DNA of 64,000 nucleotides, from NCBI GenBank assembly GCA_033819885.1, contig JAQYUZ010000001.1, forward strand, positions 62,001 through 126,000, given 5' to 3'. Every line of letters begins with the position of its first letter. Within the stretch, counting starts at the first letter, position 1. This document shows positions 44,814-58,119 of the stretch, one piece after another. Source of the stretch: Microbotryomycetes sp. JL201. Lineage: Eukaryota > Basidiomycota > Microbotryomycetes. A model generated the notes under the pieces. The model saw only the letters and a program-made list of their open reading frames with translations. It was not told the origin of the DNA and did no database searches. The translations under genes and the position numbers were made by a program.

Positions 44814-47167
44814 TCAAGCATCTTCACTCATCCGCACTTTGCGCGGTTCGGCTGTCTGTCCAGCACGATTGTGATGCGCGTCCGCATTGGCCTTGACTGT
44901 CCGTTTGGAAAGATTCGAAGACGACGACCCAGACGAATCCGAGGCGCGTGTCGCTGTTCCATTCGCGTGGTTCTTGATGGCATGCTTGTGGTACTTGGCC
45001 CAATGATCTGGGTCTTCGTCGGGGTAACGAGGTCTCGTGCGCTCTATATCTTCAATAAATGACTTGAAACACAATTCGACGGCGTCAATATGCCTGAGAG
45101 CGCGGAAATTGAAGAAGAGTCAGCTTAAATACAAGCACCGCCGTGCACTGCGGCAATTCTCACCAGAAAAAGTCGCAATGCTCGCCTTCGTCGAGCTTTT
45201 GGACCCGAATGACCCGGACGTCCTTTTCGTGCGTTTTCAGCCGCTCAAGCAACGGCTCTGTCAGAACGAGGTAGTCGAGTCCGCCGCTGAGAATGCATCC
45301 CATGAGAACCAAGTCCCGTTGAGCAGATGCGATACAAAGCTTACTGATGAATTGCCAGAGGCGGAAACCTATGGTCAAACCATTTCGGCACAGCAGGGTC
45401 AAGCACACATCCTCGAGTCGAAAATCCTCCGTAGCCAGTCCACCAGAAAATACTTGCGGACGACACTGGTGATGGCGTGAATCTGAAAGTTTTCGGTTTT
45501 CGTCGCAGCAGCTGCGGCAAGACAGTGTCAACCACAGCACGCTCACATGAGAAAATGCGTATCCTGTTCGCTTACCCAGTTCTTGTCGGTCCAGTTGAAC
45601 AAGAATGCAAACATTTGATAACCAAGTAAGCCAAATGGCTTGGACGGTGTGTAATTGTATGATATGCGCATGAGCGGAATAAAGTCGAGCACACCTGTCA
45701 AGGCACAGACATGAGCGTCCGTCCCTGCAAGAAGCTTGTGAAAGACATACCAAACCAACGCCGCCAAGTCTTCCATTTCATGCTCTTGAGCGCCCCAAAA
45801 GGAAACCCCGTGGTCAAAGGTCCAGCGTAGACGGCAGGGGCCAATGCTATGAACACAGACAGCTTTTCGCCAAGCTCAGGGACCATACCATGGGCTGCGT
45901 ATTGGCATCGTCAGCTCAGTCTGCTGGCCTGTCAGTTTCATCTCGGATCGGGACACACCCAGTGAGCAAAACATAGTGGCATTGCCTTGAGAGTGACCAA
46001 TGAATGCAATCTGTCGCCACACGTGTCAGCGGCGGGATCGTGAATGAACTGAATGTCCTTACCTTGTCGTATCCCGTTTGACGACGGACATGGTCAACCA
46101 TCGCCGGCAAGTCGTACAACGCCAATTCCTTGATGTTGTAGTCTGCATACAAGTGGATGAGCTTGGTAGATGTGCGTTTCAAGATTTCGGCACTGACCCC
46201 AAAACCGCGGATCACTCCTCTTCAATCGCGAGTGGCCCATGTCAAAGACTCCTCGGTTGTTGCCAAGGTACACCTGATAGTCACTATTAAGTGTTGCAAG
46301 TCAGTGTCGGCATGCTCGATGCATAGAAGAGCGCGCTCACCCGTGTTCCGCGAGCCAGAATGCGAGACTGCGTTCTTCGCTCGTGATGAAGCTGCCGCAG
46401 CTTTGAAAGAGTCCATGTTGAATCAAGACTGGGAATCCTCCTCTGCCGTCGCAGTGAATCTTGCCCGGCTTTTTCAGGCACTCGACCTTGAACATTTTGA
46501 GCAAGTAGCCGTCCTTTGTCTCTACGGTTTGTTCAATCACGTCAAACCCGCACTCATTGGCATAGTACTGAATGTCCTTGACAACTTTCTCGTTTCTATA
46601 TCGCGCCTCGTATTCGTCTGTTTGCCAAGGTCTGCGGTCTCTTGGCTCGCGGATGCCTTTGAAGTGGCGGACGGTCGCTTGCAGCGCTCGAGCTGCGAGC
46701 GCCCACAAGACGATGAGGAGCAGGAACCCAGACGATGCAATGTTGGCAAACAGCTGCAAGAAGAACAAACGTATCCTCGACATGATAGTGGGCTCTGGGA
46801 TCGGTCCTGCTCGAGCTGTCGACGGGAAGGTGCCAAAAGAGCCAAATGCCGAGTGTGAGAGCGTGAATTTACGAGGTCTCGGTCTGGACGGCGTCGAATC
46901 GAGCAATGGTGTGTAGTGATGAGGTTCATCCTGCGGTGGGAGCTCAAATTCCGCGTCTGCCAGGTCAGAGGACGTTGAAGTGGTCGACACGGCAGGAGAG
47001 GGCAATGCGGACAAATGCCGTGCCTTGAGCAGAGGAGACGGTCGCGGCAGCGGCTCGACGAGCTCGTCAGTTGGACCTGTATGTCACATGTAAATATGAC
47101 GCGGCTGTCAGTCAACATTTCCTTTGCTGCGTGCACGCCGGGTTCCTTCCGGTTGCGCGGCAAGCAT
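44814..47167 (-). CDS. Membrane-anchored steryl-ester/acid lipase (Tgl1/Yeh1 type)
   Basis: Ten exons (44814-45093, 45164-45286, 45345-45511, 45576-45694, 45751-45894, 45959-46010, 46063-46142, 46198-46283, 46341-47076, 47137-47167) give 605 aa. An N-terminal linker, one TM segment at about 113-141 (FANIASSGFLLLIVLWALAA), then the lipase fold: QTVETKDGYLLKMF, QHGLFQSCGSF, YLGNNRGVFDMGHSR, ELALYDLPAMVDHV. The inferred triad is Ser318 (GHSQG), Asp476 (GGLDYL) and His508 (EHCDF). Relatives hydrolyse steryl esters at lipid droplets or the plasma membrane. The first exon is 31 nt. The tail of about 90 residues is polar and disordered. Confidence 0.92.
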
Positions 47168-47280
47168 TTGGAAATTCGCGAAGCTGGACAGCCAAGATCG
47201 AGCCGGCAGTCGTCATCATTCCTCGCTAGAGGTCGAGCGTGAAATCAAGAGCGAGCAGCCCCAGTGCGAGATGTGATGGC

Positions 47281-47847
47281 CTATCGGGCACGCAGGAGTG
47301 CGTGCGCCAAATTGACGACGAGCTCGGGTGCAATGAATTTTGTTGCGAGAGGAGAGAGAGGCCACAGCTCAAACAACTGACCGGACAGATATGCGCGTTG
47401 CGCCTCGTCGTCCGTGTCAATCTCTTCATCCGTGCGCTCGTCAAGGTCGTCTGCAGTATGATGAGGCCGAAGACCATTTGCTGTTGCCGCGTTGCGCAGT
47501 GCATTGGCAGGCAGGCGCTCCGCATTGCCGTTCGCAGCAGCGGCCGCCGCCAGTTTGTTCGAAGTGTGCCTGAGCAAGACCGAGTAGCCTCTGTCGACCT
47601 CGTTGTCCGAGTAGCTGTCGTCTAGTTGCACGTCTGGCACGCTCAGGTCCATGGCGACGAGCGCCGGATGCTTGTGGACAGCGTCGAGCGCTTTCGAGTG
47701 AGGCTGCCCGCCTCGGCTGTGCAGCTCTGGCGAAGGGCGGCGAACGGCAGTCGACATGGCCGCGTCGTCATGTGACAGATCATCCGCTGACGAGGTGTTT
47801 GGCACGGTCGCGAGCGTCTGCGCCGCGCGTGGAGCCGGTCTGCCCAT
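47281..47847 (-). CDS. Hypothetical acidic protein
   Basis: A single open frame from ATG 47847 to TAG 47281 gives 188 aa; an in-frame ATG lies further in (MSTAVRRP). The middle is Ala/Asn-rich and acidic (DDLDERTDEEIDTDDEAQ) and the C-terminus hydrophobic (LFELWPLSPLATKFIAPELV). It lies 114 bp upstream of the lipase start on the same strand, so it could be an independent gene or, less likely, part of a longer lipase transcript. Family not recognised. Confidence 0.5.
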   Translation of the reverse strand: MGRPAPRAAQTLATVPNTSSADDLSHDDAAMSTAVRRPSPELHSRGGQPHSKALDAVHKHPALVAMDLSVPDVQLDDSYSDNEVDRGYSVLLRHTSNKLAAAAAANGNAERLPANALRNAATANGLRPHHTADDLDERTDEEIDTDDEAQRAYLSGQLFELWPLSPLATKFIAPELVVNLAHALLRAR

Positions 47848-48062
47848 TTCGCCGTCACGTGAATCTCGGCGTGCGCACACGCGTGCTCGTGTACGAGCCT
47901 CAAGGGGCGAATTACCGGCTGAGGTGGAATCGGGTGCAGGTGATAGAGTACGGGCAGGACGGAAGAAGGGTGCGACGTGCGTGTGTCTTGAAACAAGTCA
48001 AGGTTCTGAATGACGGCACCCACACTTGCTCTCGCTCTCACAACCGCTTCGTTCGAAAGACT

Positions 48063-49952
48063 ATGGGCAAAAAGTCTCGGCAGGCAGCGCTCGAGCAAGA
48101 ACCTCAACCAGAGTCGACGACGACGACGTCTGACATTGCTCCTGCCGTTGCTCCGGTCGAGTCGGGTGCAGCGCAAGCACGCGCCGCAAAAAAGTCCAGC
48201 AAGCGCAAACTCGCCGTCACAGACACGACCGAGCAGCCAGCGCACCAACAAGGGACAGCCGACAATGAACATGATGCTCACGATACAGCAGACGAACAAG
48301 ATCCGCCGTTGTCGCACAAGGAGCGCCGACTCGCAAAACGACAGAAACTAAAGTCGACCAACGACATTGACACCGACAACAATGTCAGCAGCAACAGTAA
48401 GGCTGACAAGAAAGCAACCACCCTCAAGGTCGGCGCAACGCCCGCCAAATCGGCATACGGCGTCTGGATCGGCAACTTGACGTACACGACCACGAGCCAG
48501 CAGCTGCTCGCCTGGTTGGCCGAACGAGGTCTTCAGGACGTTACGAGGGTCAACATGCCAAAAGGAAAACGCTCTCACGAGCACAACAAAGGGTGAGTGC
48601 TCACACCGCGCTCGAGTCTGTTTGAACCACGACCGACTCGAATGATCAACCTCGCAGCTACGTCTACATCGATTTCGCAACCGAAGCAGAACGCGACATT
48701 GCAGTCGGACTGTCAGAGCAGCACCTCGACGGACGAAAACTTCTCATCAAAGCGTCAACCGACTTTACTGGCAGACCAGCCGCAGCCGCGACCGCCACTG
48801 CCGTTGCCACCGCAGCGCTTGGCCTTGACGGCGCCTCGGCCACATCGAAAAGCGCAATAGCATCATCCTCTGCGCATGCCGAAGGCGCGACGGGCCAGAC
48901 GCTAAGCAGGACTGCTCGCAAGATCCTTGACCGGCAAAAGAATCCTCCCGGCCCAACCTTGTTCCTTGGAAACTTGGGATTCGAAACAACGATCGAGGAC
49001 ATTAAAGAGTTGTTTGACGCACATCAAAGAGCTGCTGCAGCGTGGACTCCAAAGAAGAAGGACGCTGGCGGCAGAGAGGACAAAAGTGCCAAAAAGGCTA
49101 AAGACAAGCAAGAGGACGACGTGAAAACGGACGGCGCGGATGCCAGTGACGATGATGCAGATCCAAAATCCGAGCCTGAAGAGGCTCAAGAATCGAAGGA
49201 GCCTGAAAATGAAGAAGGAGATGACGACGAGAAAGACCCAGAAGAGCAAGCGAAAGACGCTGCGGAAGGAGAAGCAAAGCCGAAGCGAGTGCGCTCAAAG
49301 AAGCGAAGAAAGCAGGATGGCGAAGGAGACGAGCAGCAACCCGCGCCTGAACCCGTCTCGGACGCTGGCATCAAAAAGGTTCGGCTCGGCACATTCGAGG
49401 ACTCTGGCAAGTGTAAAGGGTGAGTCGAGCGGGGAGGCATCACGTCCTATGGCTGATGAAACCCCGCGCAGCTGGGCGTTCGTGGATTTCAAAACGCCTG
49501 AGCACGCCACCCGGGCTTTGCTCAACCCCCGGAATCATACGCTCGCTGGCCGTTCGCTCAACGTTGAGTACGCATCTCTCGACGCCGTTCGACGTGGCGG
49601 TTTCAAAGTGCCTGGTGCACCACCGAGGCACAAGAAGGATTCGTCAGCATCGCAAGAAGGTGCACCGGCTCGACAGCGAGGCGACAAGCGCAAAGCCCAA
49701 GTTCTCGACGATTCTGCGGTTCGACAGAGCGCATCGTCCATGGATTTTGGGGTTGAACGTACAGCGGACGCACGTACAACGGTGTACGATGACAGCGTTC
49801 CTCCACCGAAAGTCAGGGCGCGCAGGACGGAAAACGGCTCCAGAGACGCCGGCAGTGGCAAACGAGCAAAGCCTGGCGCCGCTCTCGCTTCTGCTCAGAG
49901 GGCCTCCGAAGCTATTGTTGCGAGTCGAGGCAAAAAGATTGTGTTTGAGTAG
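48063..49952 (+). CDS. NOP13: Nucleolar two-RRM protein Nop13
   Basis: Three exons (48063-48592, 48658-49419, 49472-49952) give 590 aa. RRM1 has RNP2 VWIGNLTY and RNP1 KGYVYIDF; RRM2 has LFLGNLGF and TFEDSGKCKGWAFVDFK, the stretch shared with yeast Nop13. ARKILDRQKNPPGPTLF links the two. An acidic insertion of about 110 residues (EEGDDDEKDPEEQAKDAAEG) interrupts RRM2, and the tail is basic. Nop13 belongs to pre-ribosomal particles. Introns 1 and 2 fall at the same Gly codon of each RNP1, an internal symmetry worth noting. Confidence 0.92.
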
Positions 49953-50201
49953 CGTGCTGTCACATGTAGCGTATGCCACTGAGAGTCTGGCTGCGGTTGC
50001 CATTTTCGGCCCAACAATTAATGTGTGCGATCGTTTGCGAGCAATTTCAGTACCTCTCGAGGCTCCTTGACTGCTTCAGAGACTACGTTGCTGCATGCTT
50101 ATCTTTCGGCCGACAAAGTCGGGCCAGAAACTCGTCTTTCGTCCTCCCATCCTCCCCGTTCCAGCGAACGAACGAACAACAACGTCAAAGTGCCGGAAAG
50201 T

Positions 50202-51376
<1,175 letters not shown>

Positions 51377-51522
51377 ATAAGAGGGGATATAGTCCGTGCG
51401 GCACATCGTCATACAAACTCTTGTGCAATCCATTGAACCGGACCTGCTTGCATTGATCTAACCCTGCATTTGCGCTGCAATTCCGAGTTGGGCGTTCTTC
51501 TGCCTCATCGCGCCCACCCGCA

Positions 51523-52245
51523 ATGAACCGCACTGCGTTACTCAGACTACCGCGCGATCAAGTGGTCGGCACATCAATCAATGCTGTCCGGCTGTATGCA
51601 ACGGCAACGCGCGGCGGCGGCAGCGGCGGCAAGAAAACGACGGCCGTAAAGACCAAAGGCGGTCGACCCGATAGCGGCAACGACAGCTTGACAGAGACGA
51701 TGCGCAAGGTGAGTCAATTGTAAAGTCATGGAAGAAAGACGCAGCCCGGGTCTTTGGTCGACTTTGCTTGAGAAGCGCTGGCGGTTCGTTTGGCTGACCG
51801 TGCTGCCCTGTCGTGTTTGATGCTGTTGACGGTCTTGTAGGTCATGTACGAGTCTGGACCGACCGATGAAGAACGACTGGCAGCGTTAGCCAAGGTCGTT
51901 CCCTCAAAAGAAGTACACGAGACCATTACGCGAGCTTGGTCTGTCATTCAGACTCGCAAACGACAACAACACGAACAAGAGATGCGACGCAAGTATGATA
52001 GCATGAGAAAAGCGATCGACTTGCTCGAAAAGGTCGACAAGACATTGTTTGACAAGGCAGTTGGAGGCAAACAGTTTGACAATCTAGATCAGACCGGACG
52101 GGACAATTCAAGGTTGAGGGGACTGGTACCGAAAGAGCTGAGACCTCCGATGGAGCTGCCAGGAACAAAGATGTGGGACCATGATTGGAAGGCGCCGTCG
52201 GCGGAAGCTTCAACAGGTGGCGCTCAGACGAAAGCCAAACGATGA
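51523..52245 (+). CDS. MRPL28: Mitochondrial large-subunit ribosomal protein mL40
   Basis: Two exons (51523-51708, 51841-52245) give 196 aa with a 132-nt intron. The N-terminus is a basic presequence (MNRTALLRLPRDQVVGTS, VRLYATA). The body matches mL40: SGPTDEERLAALAKVVPSKE, ETITRAWSVIQTRKRQQHEQ, RRKYDSMRKAIDLLEKVD, PKELRPPMELPGTKMWD. It is a peripheral protein of the mitochondrial large subunit. Similarity is moderate, as usual for this fast-evolving family. Confidence 0.8.
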
Positions 52246-52518
52246 AAAGCATCCCGATTGCTCGTCCTTTTCGAATGTGTCCAGAATGCAAGCTGTTGTA
52301 AACACAATCATCAAACGCACTAGGTGTTTCGCTCTCGAGGCTGTTCTCCTCGAAAGCAGCCGAGCACGTGACTTTCAAAGTCGGCCTGAGACTTTCATAG
52401 TCGCAAAAGTGGGACAATTGAGCCATTCGAGTTCACAAAAAGTTGTATATGCTTCACATGTCTGTTTGACGAGCAGCTTCTCCGCTTAGACCAAGGTCGA
52501 GTTCCCGCGTGTGACTGC

Positions 52519-53522
52519 ATGCCACAAGCCCATGTCGTCTTCGTGCTCTCGACTGTCGCGATAGCTTGCTTGATTCTCCGCCTTTTACATGTCATCTCCA
52601 GGACGCACAGCCGTCCTCGTACGCCGACGACCGCGCCTCGACGTGACGATGACCAGCAAGCGACGCTTGGCATCTTTCTCGGATCAGGCAAGCTTGGTCT
52701 TGTACGGAACAAGCCTCTGTTAACAGTGCTGACACGTCTTTCGTGCACAGGAGGGCACACAGCAGAGATGTTGAGGTTGGCTCGAGCGATCCATTGGCAA
52801 CGTTATTCGACGCGACGATACATCATCTCGTCAGGTGATGCGCTCAGTCGACAGAAAGCTCTTGAACTCGAACGTGAAATTGGAACAGGCACCGTCAGTT
52901 TCTCAATCTCGTCACTCCAACGCCGAGTGGCAAGCTGATTTTTTTTGGAAACGAACGTTCTTTGTGATTACAGTTTACGATACATGTCATCCCAAGAGCT
53001 CGCAAAGTCCATCAATCTTATCACACGTCGGTGTTTACGACGATTTGGTCGTTGACCACGTGTCTGTGGTTGATTTCGATTCGTCCGCTGGTCGCAAACA
53101 AGTCGTGCAAGTTTGCCGACGTCGTGTTGCTCAACGGACCTGGCAGTTGTGTACCCATCGTAGTTGCGGCATTTTTACCGCGCGTAAGTCTGTCGTCTAT
53201 AGTCGTCAAAGTCGGTCACAGGGGCGGAGGACACTGGTCGTTTTCCACGCAGTACAAGGTCTGACTCTCTCCCTCGATCAAACAGGTACTTGGTTTGCCG
53301 TTTACGAAACTTGTCTATATCGAGTCTTTTGCACGCACGAAAAAGTTGTCAATGTCTGCCAAGCTCGTCAGACCGTTCGTCGACCGGTTCTTTGTGCAAT
53401 GGGAATCGCTCAAGCAAGCGCTTTCGGACGACGAACCTCAACGCAAAAGTGATGAACCTTCAGCTGGATCGTCGCGTTGGCGATTGCAGGCGCGTGTCGA
53501 GTATCAAGGTTGGCTCGTCTGA
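52519..53522 (+). CDS. ALG14: UDP-GlcNAc transferase membrane subunit Alg14
   Basis: Four exons (52519-52687, 52751-52893, 52974-53183, 53286-53522) give 252 aa. Alg14 anchors Alg13 at the ER to add the second GlcNAc to dolichol-PP-GlcNAc. There is an N-terminal TM helix (VVFVLSTVAIACLILRLLHV), the motif LGSGGHTAEMLRLARAI, FTIHVIPRARKVHQSY, ADVVLLNGPGSCVPIVVAA, KLVYIESFARTKKLSMSAKL and RFFVQWESL ending EYQGWLV. Intron 1 (52688-52750) has a GC donor (TCAG|GCAAGC); only this site yields the invariant GSGGHT without insertion. Confidence 0.95.
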
Positions 53523-53718
53523 GCCTTTCCGCTTATCACGCCAAATGTTGTAAAAAATTTCCCTCTTTGTCCGACTATGTAAACAAATCTTGTTATTGCA
53601 ACACATGAACGATTAAATCAAGACTGGCGGCAGAGGCTGCCCGTAGATCTAGCTGCCGTTACCGCGAAAATCAAAAAATAACCTAAACACAAACAGTGTC
53701 TTTAAACCGAACAGGTTA

Positions 53719-55017
53719 CTACGGTACTTGGATACCGACGGCCTTGAGGTGATTCTCGACCCTTTCAATCTCTGCCTCGATGCCTTCGTTTCCCCTCTCT
53801 AACCACAGGATGTACTGGGTGGCCTTTTCGAGTACGACGCTCTTGCTCGCTCCCGCCCCAACTTCACCTTTTCTGCCTCTACCTCTGCCTGTTCCTTTCG
53901 TCTTTTTCTTCTTGCCATTGGCGTCGTATTGCTCCTGCTCTGGTGGCGCGACGACGATCCCGCTCGCCTGCTCTCCAGCCGCCAACAAGTCTACCAAGTC
54001 TTTGAATCCGTTTCGGATGGCGTTGCGGCGTTTCTGTTCAGACTGAATATGGTTTGAACGTTTTTGGTTGTCGCTCAAATTCGGTTTGCGATCGATACCA
54101 GTCGCGCCGGATGCTTGGAAATCTTCGTCAGATTCGTCGACAACGGCAACGTCCTCGTCTTGAACACCCAACGTAGATTTCGGCCTCGAGGACGAAGCCC
54201 TCCTGGCTGCGGCTGTTGAAACTGCTGCTCCACGTTTCCCGCGAGCTCCTCGCGTGCCTCTCGTCGTTGTCGCGGAAGAGTCGACGGCTGCCAATTCGTC
54301 ATTGTTGGCGTTGTTCATCTCGACGTCCCTGTCGCCGTCATGTTCGTGGATTCCTTGACCTTCGACTTTGATCTTTTTCGTTCTAGTCGACAGACCCGGT
54401 TCGTCGACTGGTGCGCGAGTGTTGCGACCGCGTCTCGAACCATTGCCCGATCCGGAACCTATCGTCATGTCAAAATCTGGGTCTGCCTCGTGGTCGTCAT
54501 GTTCTTCTTCTTCTTCTTCTTCTTCCTCTGTGTATTCGCGTTCGTATTGCGGATCGTTGTCGTAAGGATCACCTTGTCTCGTCGTGGCTGGTTCGTCAAT
54601 CGTGGGCTTGACGTCTCGGGTTCTTGCGCCGAATTGCCAGTCTTGAACAGCCGCCTGATTGTTGCTGCTCAACCTGATGCCATCCACTTGAGCGCCTAGA
54701 GAATCACGCTCCCTCAGTTCGTCCTCGTGAGGGATTGCCGTTGGCGGCGATGGCATGCCCGGTGGCAACACTGGGTTGAACAAGAAATTTGGGTCGACGT
54801 CGAGCGTGTTGAGGAACGAAGAGAACAGTGCAGACTCGGAGTCATCAAACAATGTTGTAGGCGGAGGTTGCGGAGGCGGAAAGTGGGACTGTCGCTGGTG
54901 CTGTTGGTCTTGTTGTTGATGTTGATGAGGGTAGGGCTGGTACGAGTGCATGCTGTTCGGTGCTGCTGCCGAGAACGCTGAAGATGTTGCGGGATTCGGG
55001 ACTTGAGTGTCAAACAT
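53719..55017 (-). CDS. bHLH transcription factor
   Basis: The frame from ATG 55017 gives 432 aa. The bHLH lies near the C-terminus: basic region and helix 1 NQKRSNHIQSEQKRRNAIRN then GFKDLVDLLA, a long loop of about 55 residues with a Lys/Gly/Arg stretch, and helix 2 SKSVVLEKATQYILWLERG followed by a short coiled coil. The His-Glu-Arg pattern of the basic region predicts E-box binding (CANNTG). Upstream are Gln/His-rich, poly-Glu (EEEEEEEEEHDD) and basic low-complexity segments. The frame stays open upstream to an acceptor-like CCGTTAG near 55113, so an upstream exon probably adds about 30 or more residues. Confidence 0.82.
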   Translation of the reverse strand: MFDTQVPNPATSSAFSAAAPNSMHSYQPYPHQHQQQDQQHQRQSHFPPPQPPPTTLFDDSESALFSSFLNTLDVDPNFLFNPVLPPGMPSPPTAIPHEDELRERDSLGAQVDGIRLSSNNQAAVQDWQFGARTRDVKPTIDEPATTRQGDPYDNDPQYEREYTEEEEEEEEEHDDHEADPDFDMTIGSGSGNGSRRGRNTRAPVDEPGLSTRTKKIKVEGQGIHEHDGDRDVEMNNANNDELAAVDSSATTTRGTRGARGKRGAAVSTAAARRASSSRPKSTLGVQDEDVAVVDESDEDFQASGATGIDRKPNLSDNQKRSNHIQSEQKRRNAIRNGFKDLVDLLAAGEQASGIVVAPPEQEQYDANGKKKKTKGTGRGRGRKGEVGAGASKSVVLEKATQYILWLERGNEGIEAEIERVENHLKAVGIQVP

Positions 55018-55640
55018 TGTCGAGAATGATGCATGCTGTGGTGGCGATATTGTGTTGAGGGGACTGGGTGCGAACTTGAACCCGGCGTCAAGTGAGGGAC
55101 CGTAGTGAAAGTCTAACGGACGACAATGTGTAAAGAGTGTCAGCTGCACGTTGTTTATCTTTGTGCTGTCCTGGCGTCCCGTCTGTATTATTGCTCAGAC
55201 GCGCACTGTCGGCGGCGGAAGTTCGGCGTGCAAAAGGTGCCCGCCCAAGCGCGCGCGCGCGCGCTCGGCTCATGAGGTCAAGCTACGCGCGGCGGGGGGA
55301 CAAGCACGGCGCGGCGAGCTTGCAAGACTTGCCTTCAAACGGTGCTGGCGGCGATGGCAAGTGGGCGCTAGTCGAGTACGACATGGTTGTGCCCGTGCTC
55401 GTGCTCGGCGCAGTCGACGCTGCTGCTGCATTGTTGCCAAACATGCGAAAGTGAGCGCTGCCGCCACCCAAGCTGTGCAACGAGTCGAGTGCGAAGGATG
55501 GCTGCCGGCGGTCGTCGTCCGAATCCGACATTGTCGCGGCAAAAAGGCGAGCGGTGCGGGTTCCGGCGTGCGGCGTGCGGTGTGCGGCGGGCGGCGGGCG
55601 GCGAGCGCCTCCACTTCCCTCGCCCTTTGGCCTCGCGAGC
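55018..55640. other. GC-rich divergent promoter, bHLH / WDR23
   Basis: This 623-bp region is very GC-rich, with GCGCGC runs near 55250 and imperfect GCGGC/GTGCGGC repeats at about 55555-55605. It must contain the promoters of both genes and probably the first exon of the bHLH gene. Confidence 0.5.
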
Positions 55641-58119
55641 ATGAGTCGATTGCCGGGCTCGTTCGAACCCACAGACAGCGCATCTGATCAAGAGATGGAC
55701 GAGTACGCCGACATGCCCGGCATGTTCTTGACCGGCACTGACCCGATCTCGGCGGACGAGTCGGACTCGGACGACGACAGCTTTGTGCTCGATCACGAGC
55801 TCATGGCCGGTGACGAGGATGACGAGGACGTGCGCATCACGAGCGATGGATCTCAACACGTCGATGATGATGACGACCAAGACGAGGATGAGGACGCTCG
55901 GACGCAGGACGGCGGGGGAGGCGACTCGCTTCAGCTCGCGTTCGATGGTAGGGCGCCACATCCGCACTTTGTTACCTGTTAATCCTGGCGCAGACCTGAC
56001 CATCTGTTCCACACGGCAGTCCACTCGAGACAGATCATGATCTTGGACAGCCAGGGCAATGCATCGCCCCTCACACCGGACCACTTGCGCGGCTCAAACC
56101 TCAGCTTGAACTCGCTCAGGGCTTTGCTGCTCGCTCGGCTCGGACTCGCCACAGGCCAGCGTGGCGCACGGCAACGAGCAGCTCAAGCCAACCTCGACGA
56201 CGAACAAGACGAGAATGATCAAGATCAAGAAGACGACGACGAGGACGAGGACGACGATGACGACTACGAACCATTCTGGGGCGCGTCGCGACGCAAGTTC
56301 AAAAACTGGTACCCAAAGCAAGATGGACCGGCAGAGAGTGGCATCAAACTGTTGAGAAGCGGTGACTTTGGACCAGTCAGTTGACATGCCATGCCTGTCG
56401 GGACGCACAACTTGTCCATTGACACGGCGAATATTACAGGCACCACCGAGGTATTCGTGCCACGTACGCAAGTTTGCTCCTATCGACCACAACATGACGT
56501 CTGTCCTGCGAGCACGCGAGATCAACCTGCTCTCACCGAGCAGGGCGGCCCTGGCCCAGGTGAGAAGATTCCGCGACAGATTGTGGTCCGAGGGGCGCTC
56601 ACGACCGCTTCGCACAGACGGCCGTGCCAAACTCGAGTGGCGTGGAGGTGTCGCAATTCGAGAGCAAGGTCTACTCGGGTCAATACTCGGCAGATGGCAA
56701 CTTTTTCTACTCGGCGTGCCAAGACATGCGCGTCTACATCTACGACACGCTCCAGCCACCGCGAGTCGGCTCAAAATCGGTCATGGCGACGCCGCCTCGA
56801 CCGCGGACGACCCGCAGGTCAATGTACGCAGACACTTGGCAGCACAGATCAAGTATGAAGACGAAGAAAATAGTCAGAGCCAACTATTCGTTGACGCAGT
56901 GGACAGTCACGGACGCAAACTTGTCTCCGGGCAACGGCCTCCTCGTCTACTCGAGCATCACACCGTTCCTCCACCTCGTCAAGACGGGAGAGGGCTCATC
57001 GTTTGACGCCGCGGGGGACGACGATCAACAAGTGCTCGACATCACAAACGGACACGGCTCAATGTCGAGGTTCGGCGTGTGGTCCGTCCGGTTCTCGAAT
57101 GACGCAAAGGAGATTATTGCCGGTGCAAACGACGGACAAATGTTTGTGTACGACCTCGAGTCTCAACGGACTATTCTGCGCGTCAACGCACACAAGTCGG
57201 ACGTCAACGCCGTTTCGTTTGCAGACAAGTCGTCGCCGCACCTGTTGTTATCGGGCTCGGACGACTGCTACGTAAAAGTATGGGACAGGCGCAGTTTGTC
57301 CGGACAACGTGCTAGTGGAACACTTGTCGGCCACACCGAGGGCATAACGTTTGTCGCCCCCAAAGGTGATGGCAGGTACTGCCTCTCGAACGGCAAAGAT
57401 CAAGCGATGAAACTGTGGGACCTGCGGAAAATGTTTAGCAGTGAAGATCACGACAAGTTGAGACTCGATCGAGACAAGTTCAAGTACAGCATTCGTCAGT
57501 GAACGCGCGCGCGAGCAATGTCTTGCGCGTTTCGCTGACGCGAGTCTACTGGTCTAGCCACCTACGACTATCGACAGGGCTGGTACCCAAGACCAAAATA
57601 TCTGCAACACCCGCACGACGTCTCTGTGATGACGTACCGGGGTCACGCCGTTCTGCGGACTTTGATTCGGTGTCACTTTAGTCCAGTCTCGGCCACGAAT
57701 CAACAATACGTCTATTCTGGCTCGGCTGACGGCAGGATTCACGTGAGTGTGAAGGCTTGTTACCGAGGTGGATGGACTCGCAGGCTGATCGTGTTTCGTC
57801 TTGGCAGATTTGGTCTCTTGACGGCCAGGTTGTTCAAACGATTGATCGCAAGTACACTCACCCTCTACTCGACGGTCAGACGGGCGACTACAACGACCCA
57901 TCCTCGTACAAGCTTCGTTCGACGCGTGCGCCACCAGCGAGAGGCTACGGCAGGGTTGTGCGAGACGTTAGCTGGCACCCTACTCGGCCGGAACTCATGT
58001 CGACAGCTTGGAGCGAGGGTCAGATCGAAGGTAGCATTGCGAGACATGAGTGGAAAGGCGCGTTGGGCGAATCGGTCGAGGACATGGTCGAGAGGCACAG
58101 GCTCGAGGCGCAAGGTTGA
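55641..58119 (+). CDS. WDR23: WD40 protein of the WDR23/DCAF11 family
   Basis: Six exons (55641-55947, 56020-56375, 56440-56559, 56618-57494, 57558-57742, 57808-58119) give 718 aa. Two acidic segments in the first 200 residues precede a propeller: GQYSADGNFFYSACQDMRVY, VRFSNDAKEIIAGANDGQMF, AVSFADKSSPHLLLSGSDD, YVKVWDRRSL, KDQAMKLWDLRKM, MTYRGHAVLRTLIRCHFSP, DVSWHPTRPELMSTAW. WDR23 proteins are substrate receptors of CUL4-DDB1 ubiquitin ligases. The WDRR and WDLR pairs match DDB1-binding WDxR motifs. Confidence 0.9.
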
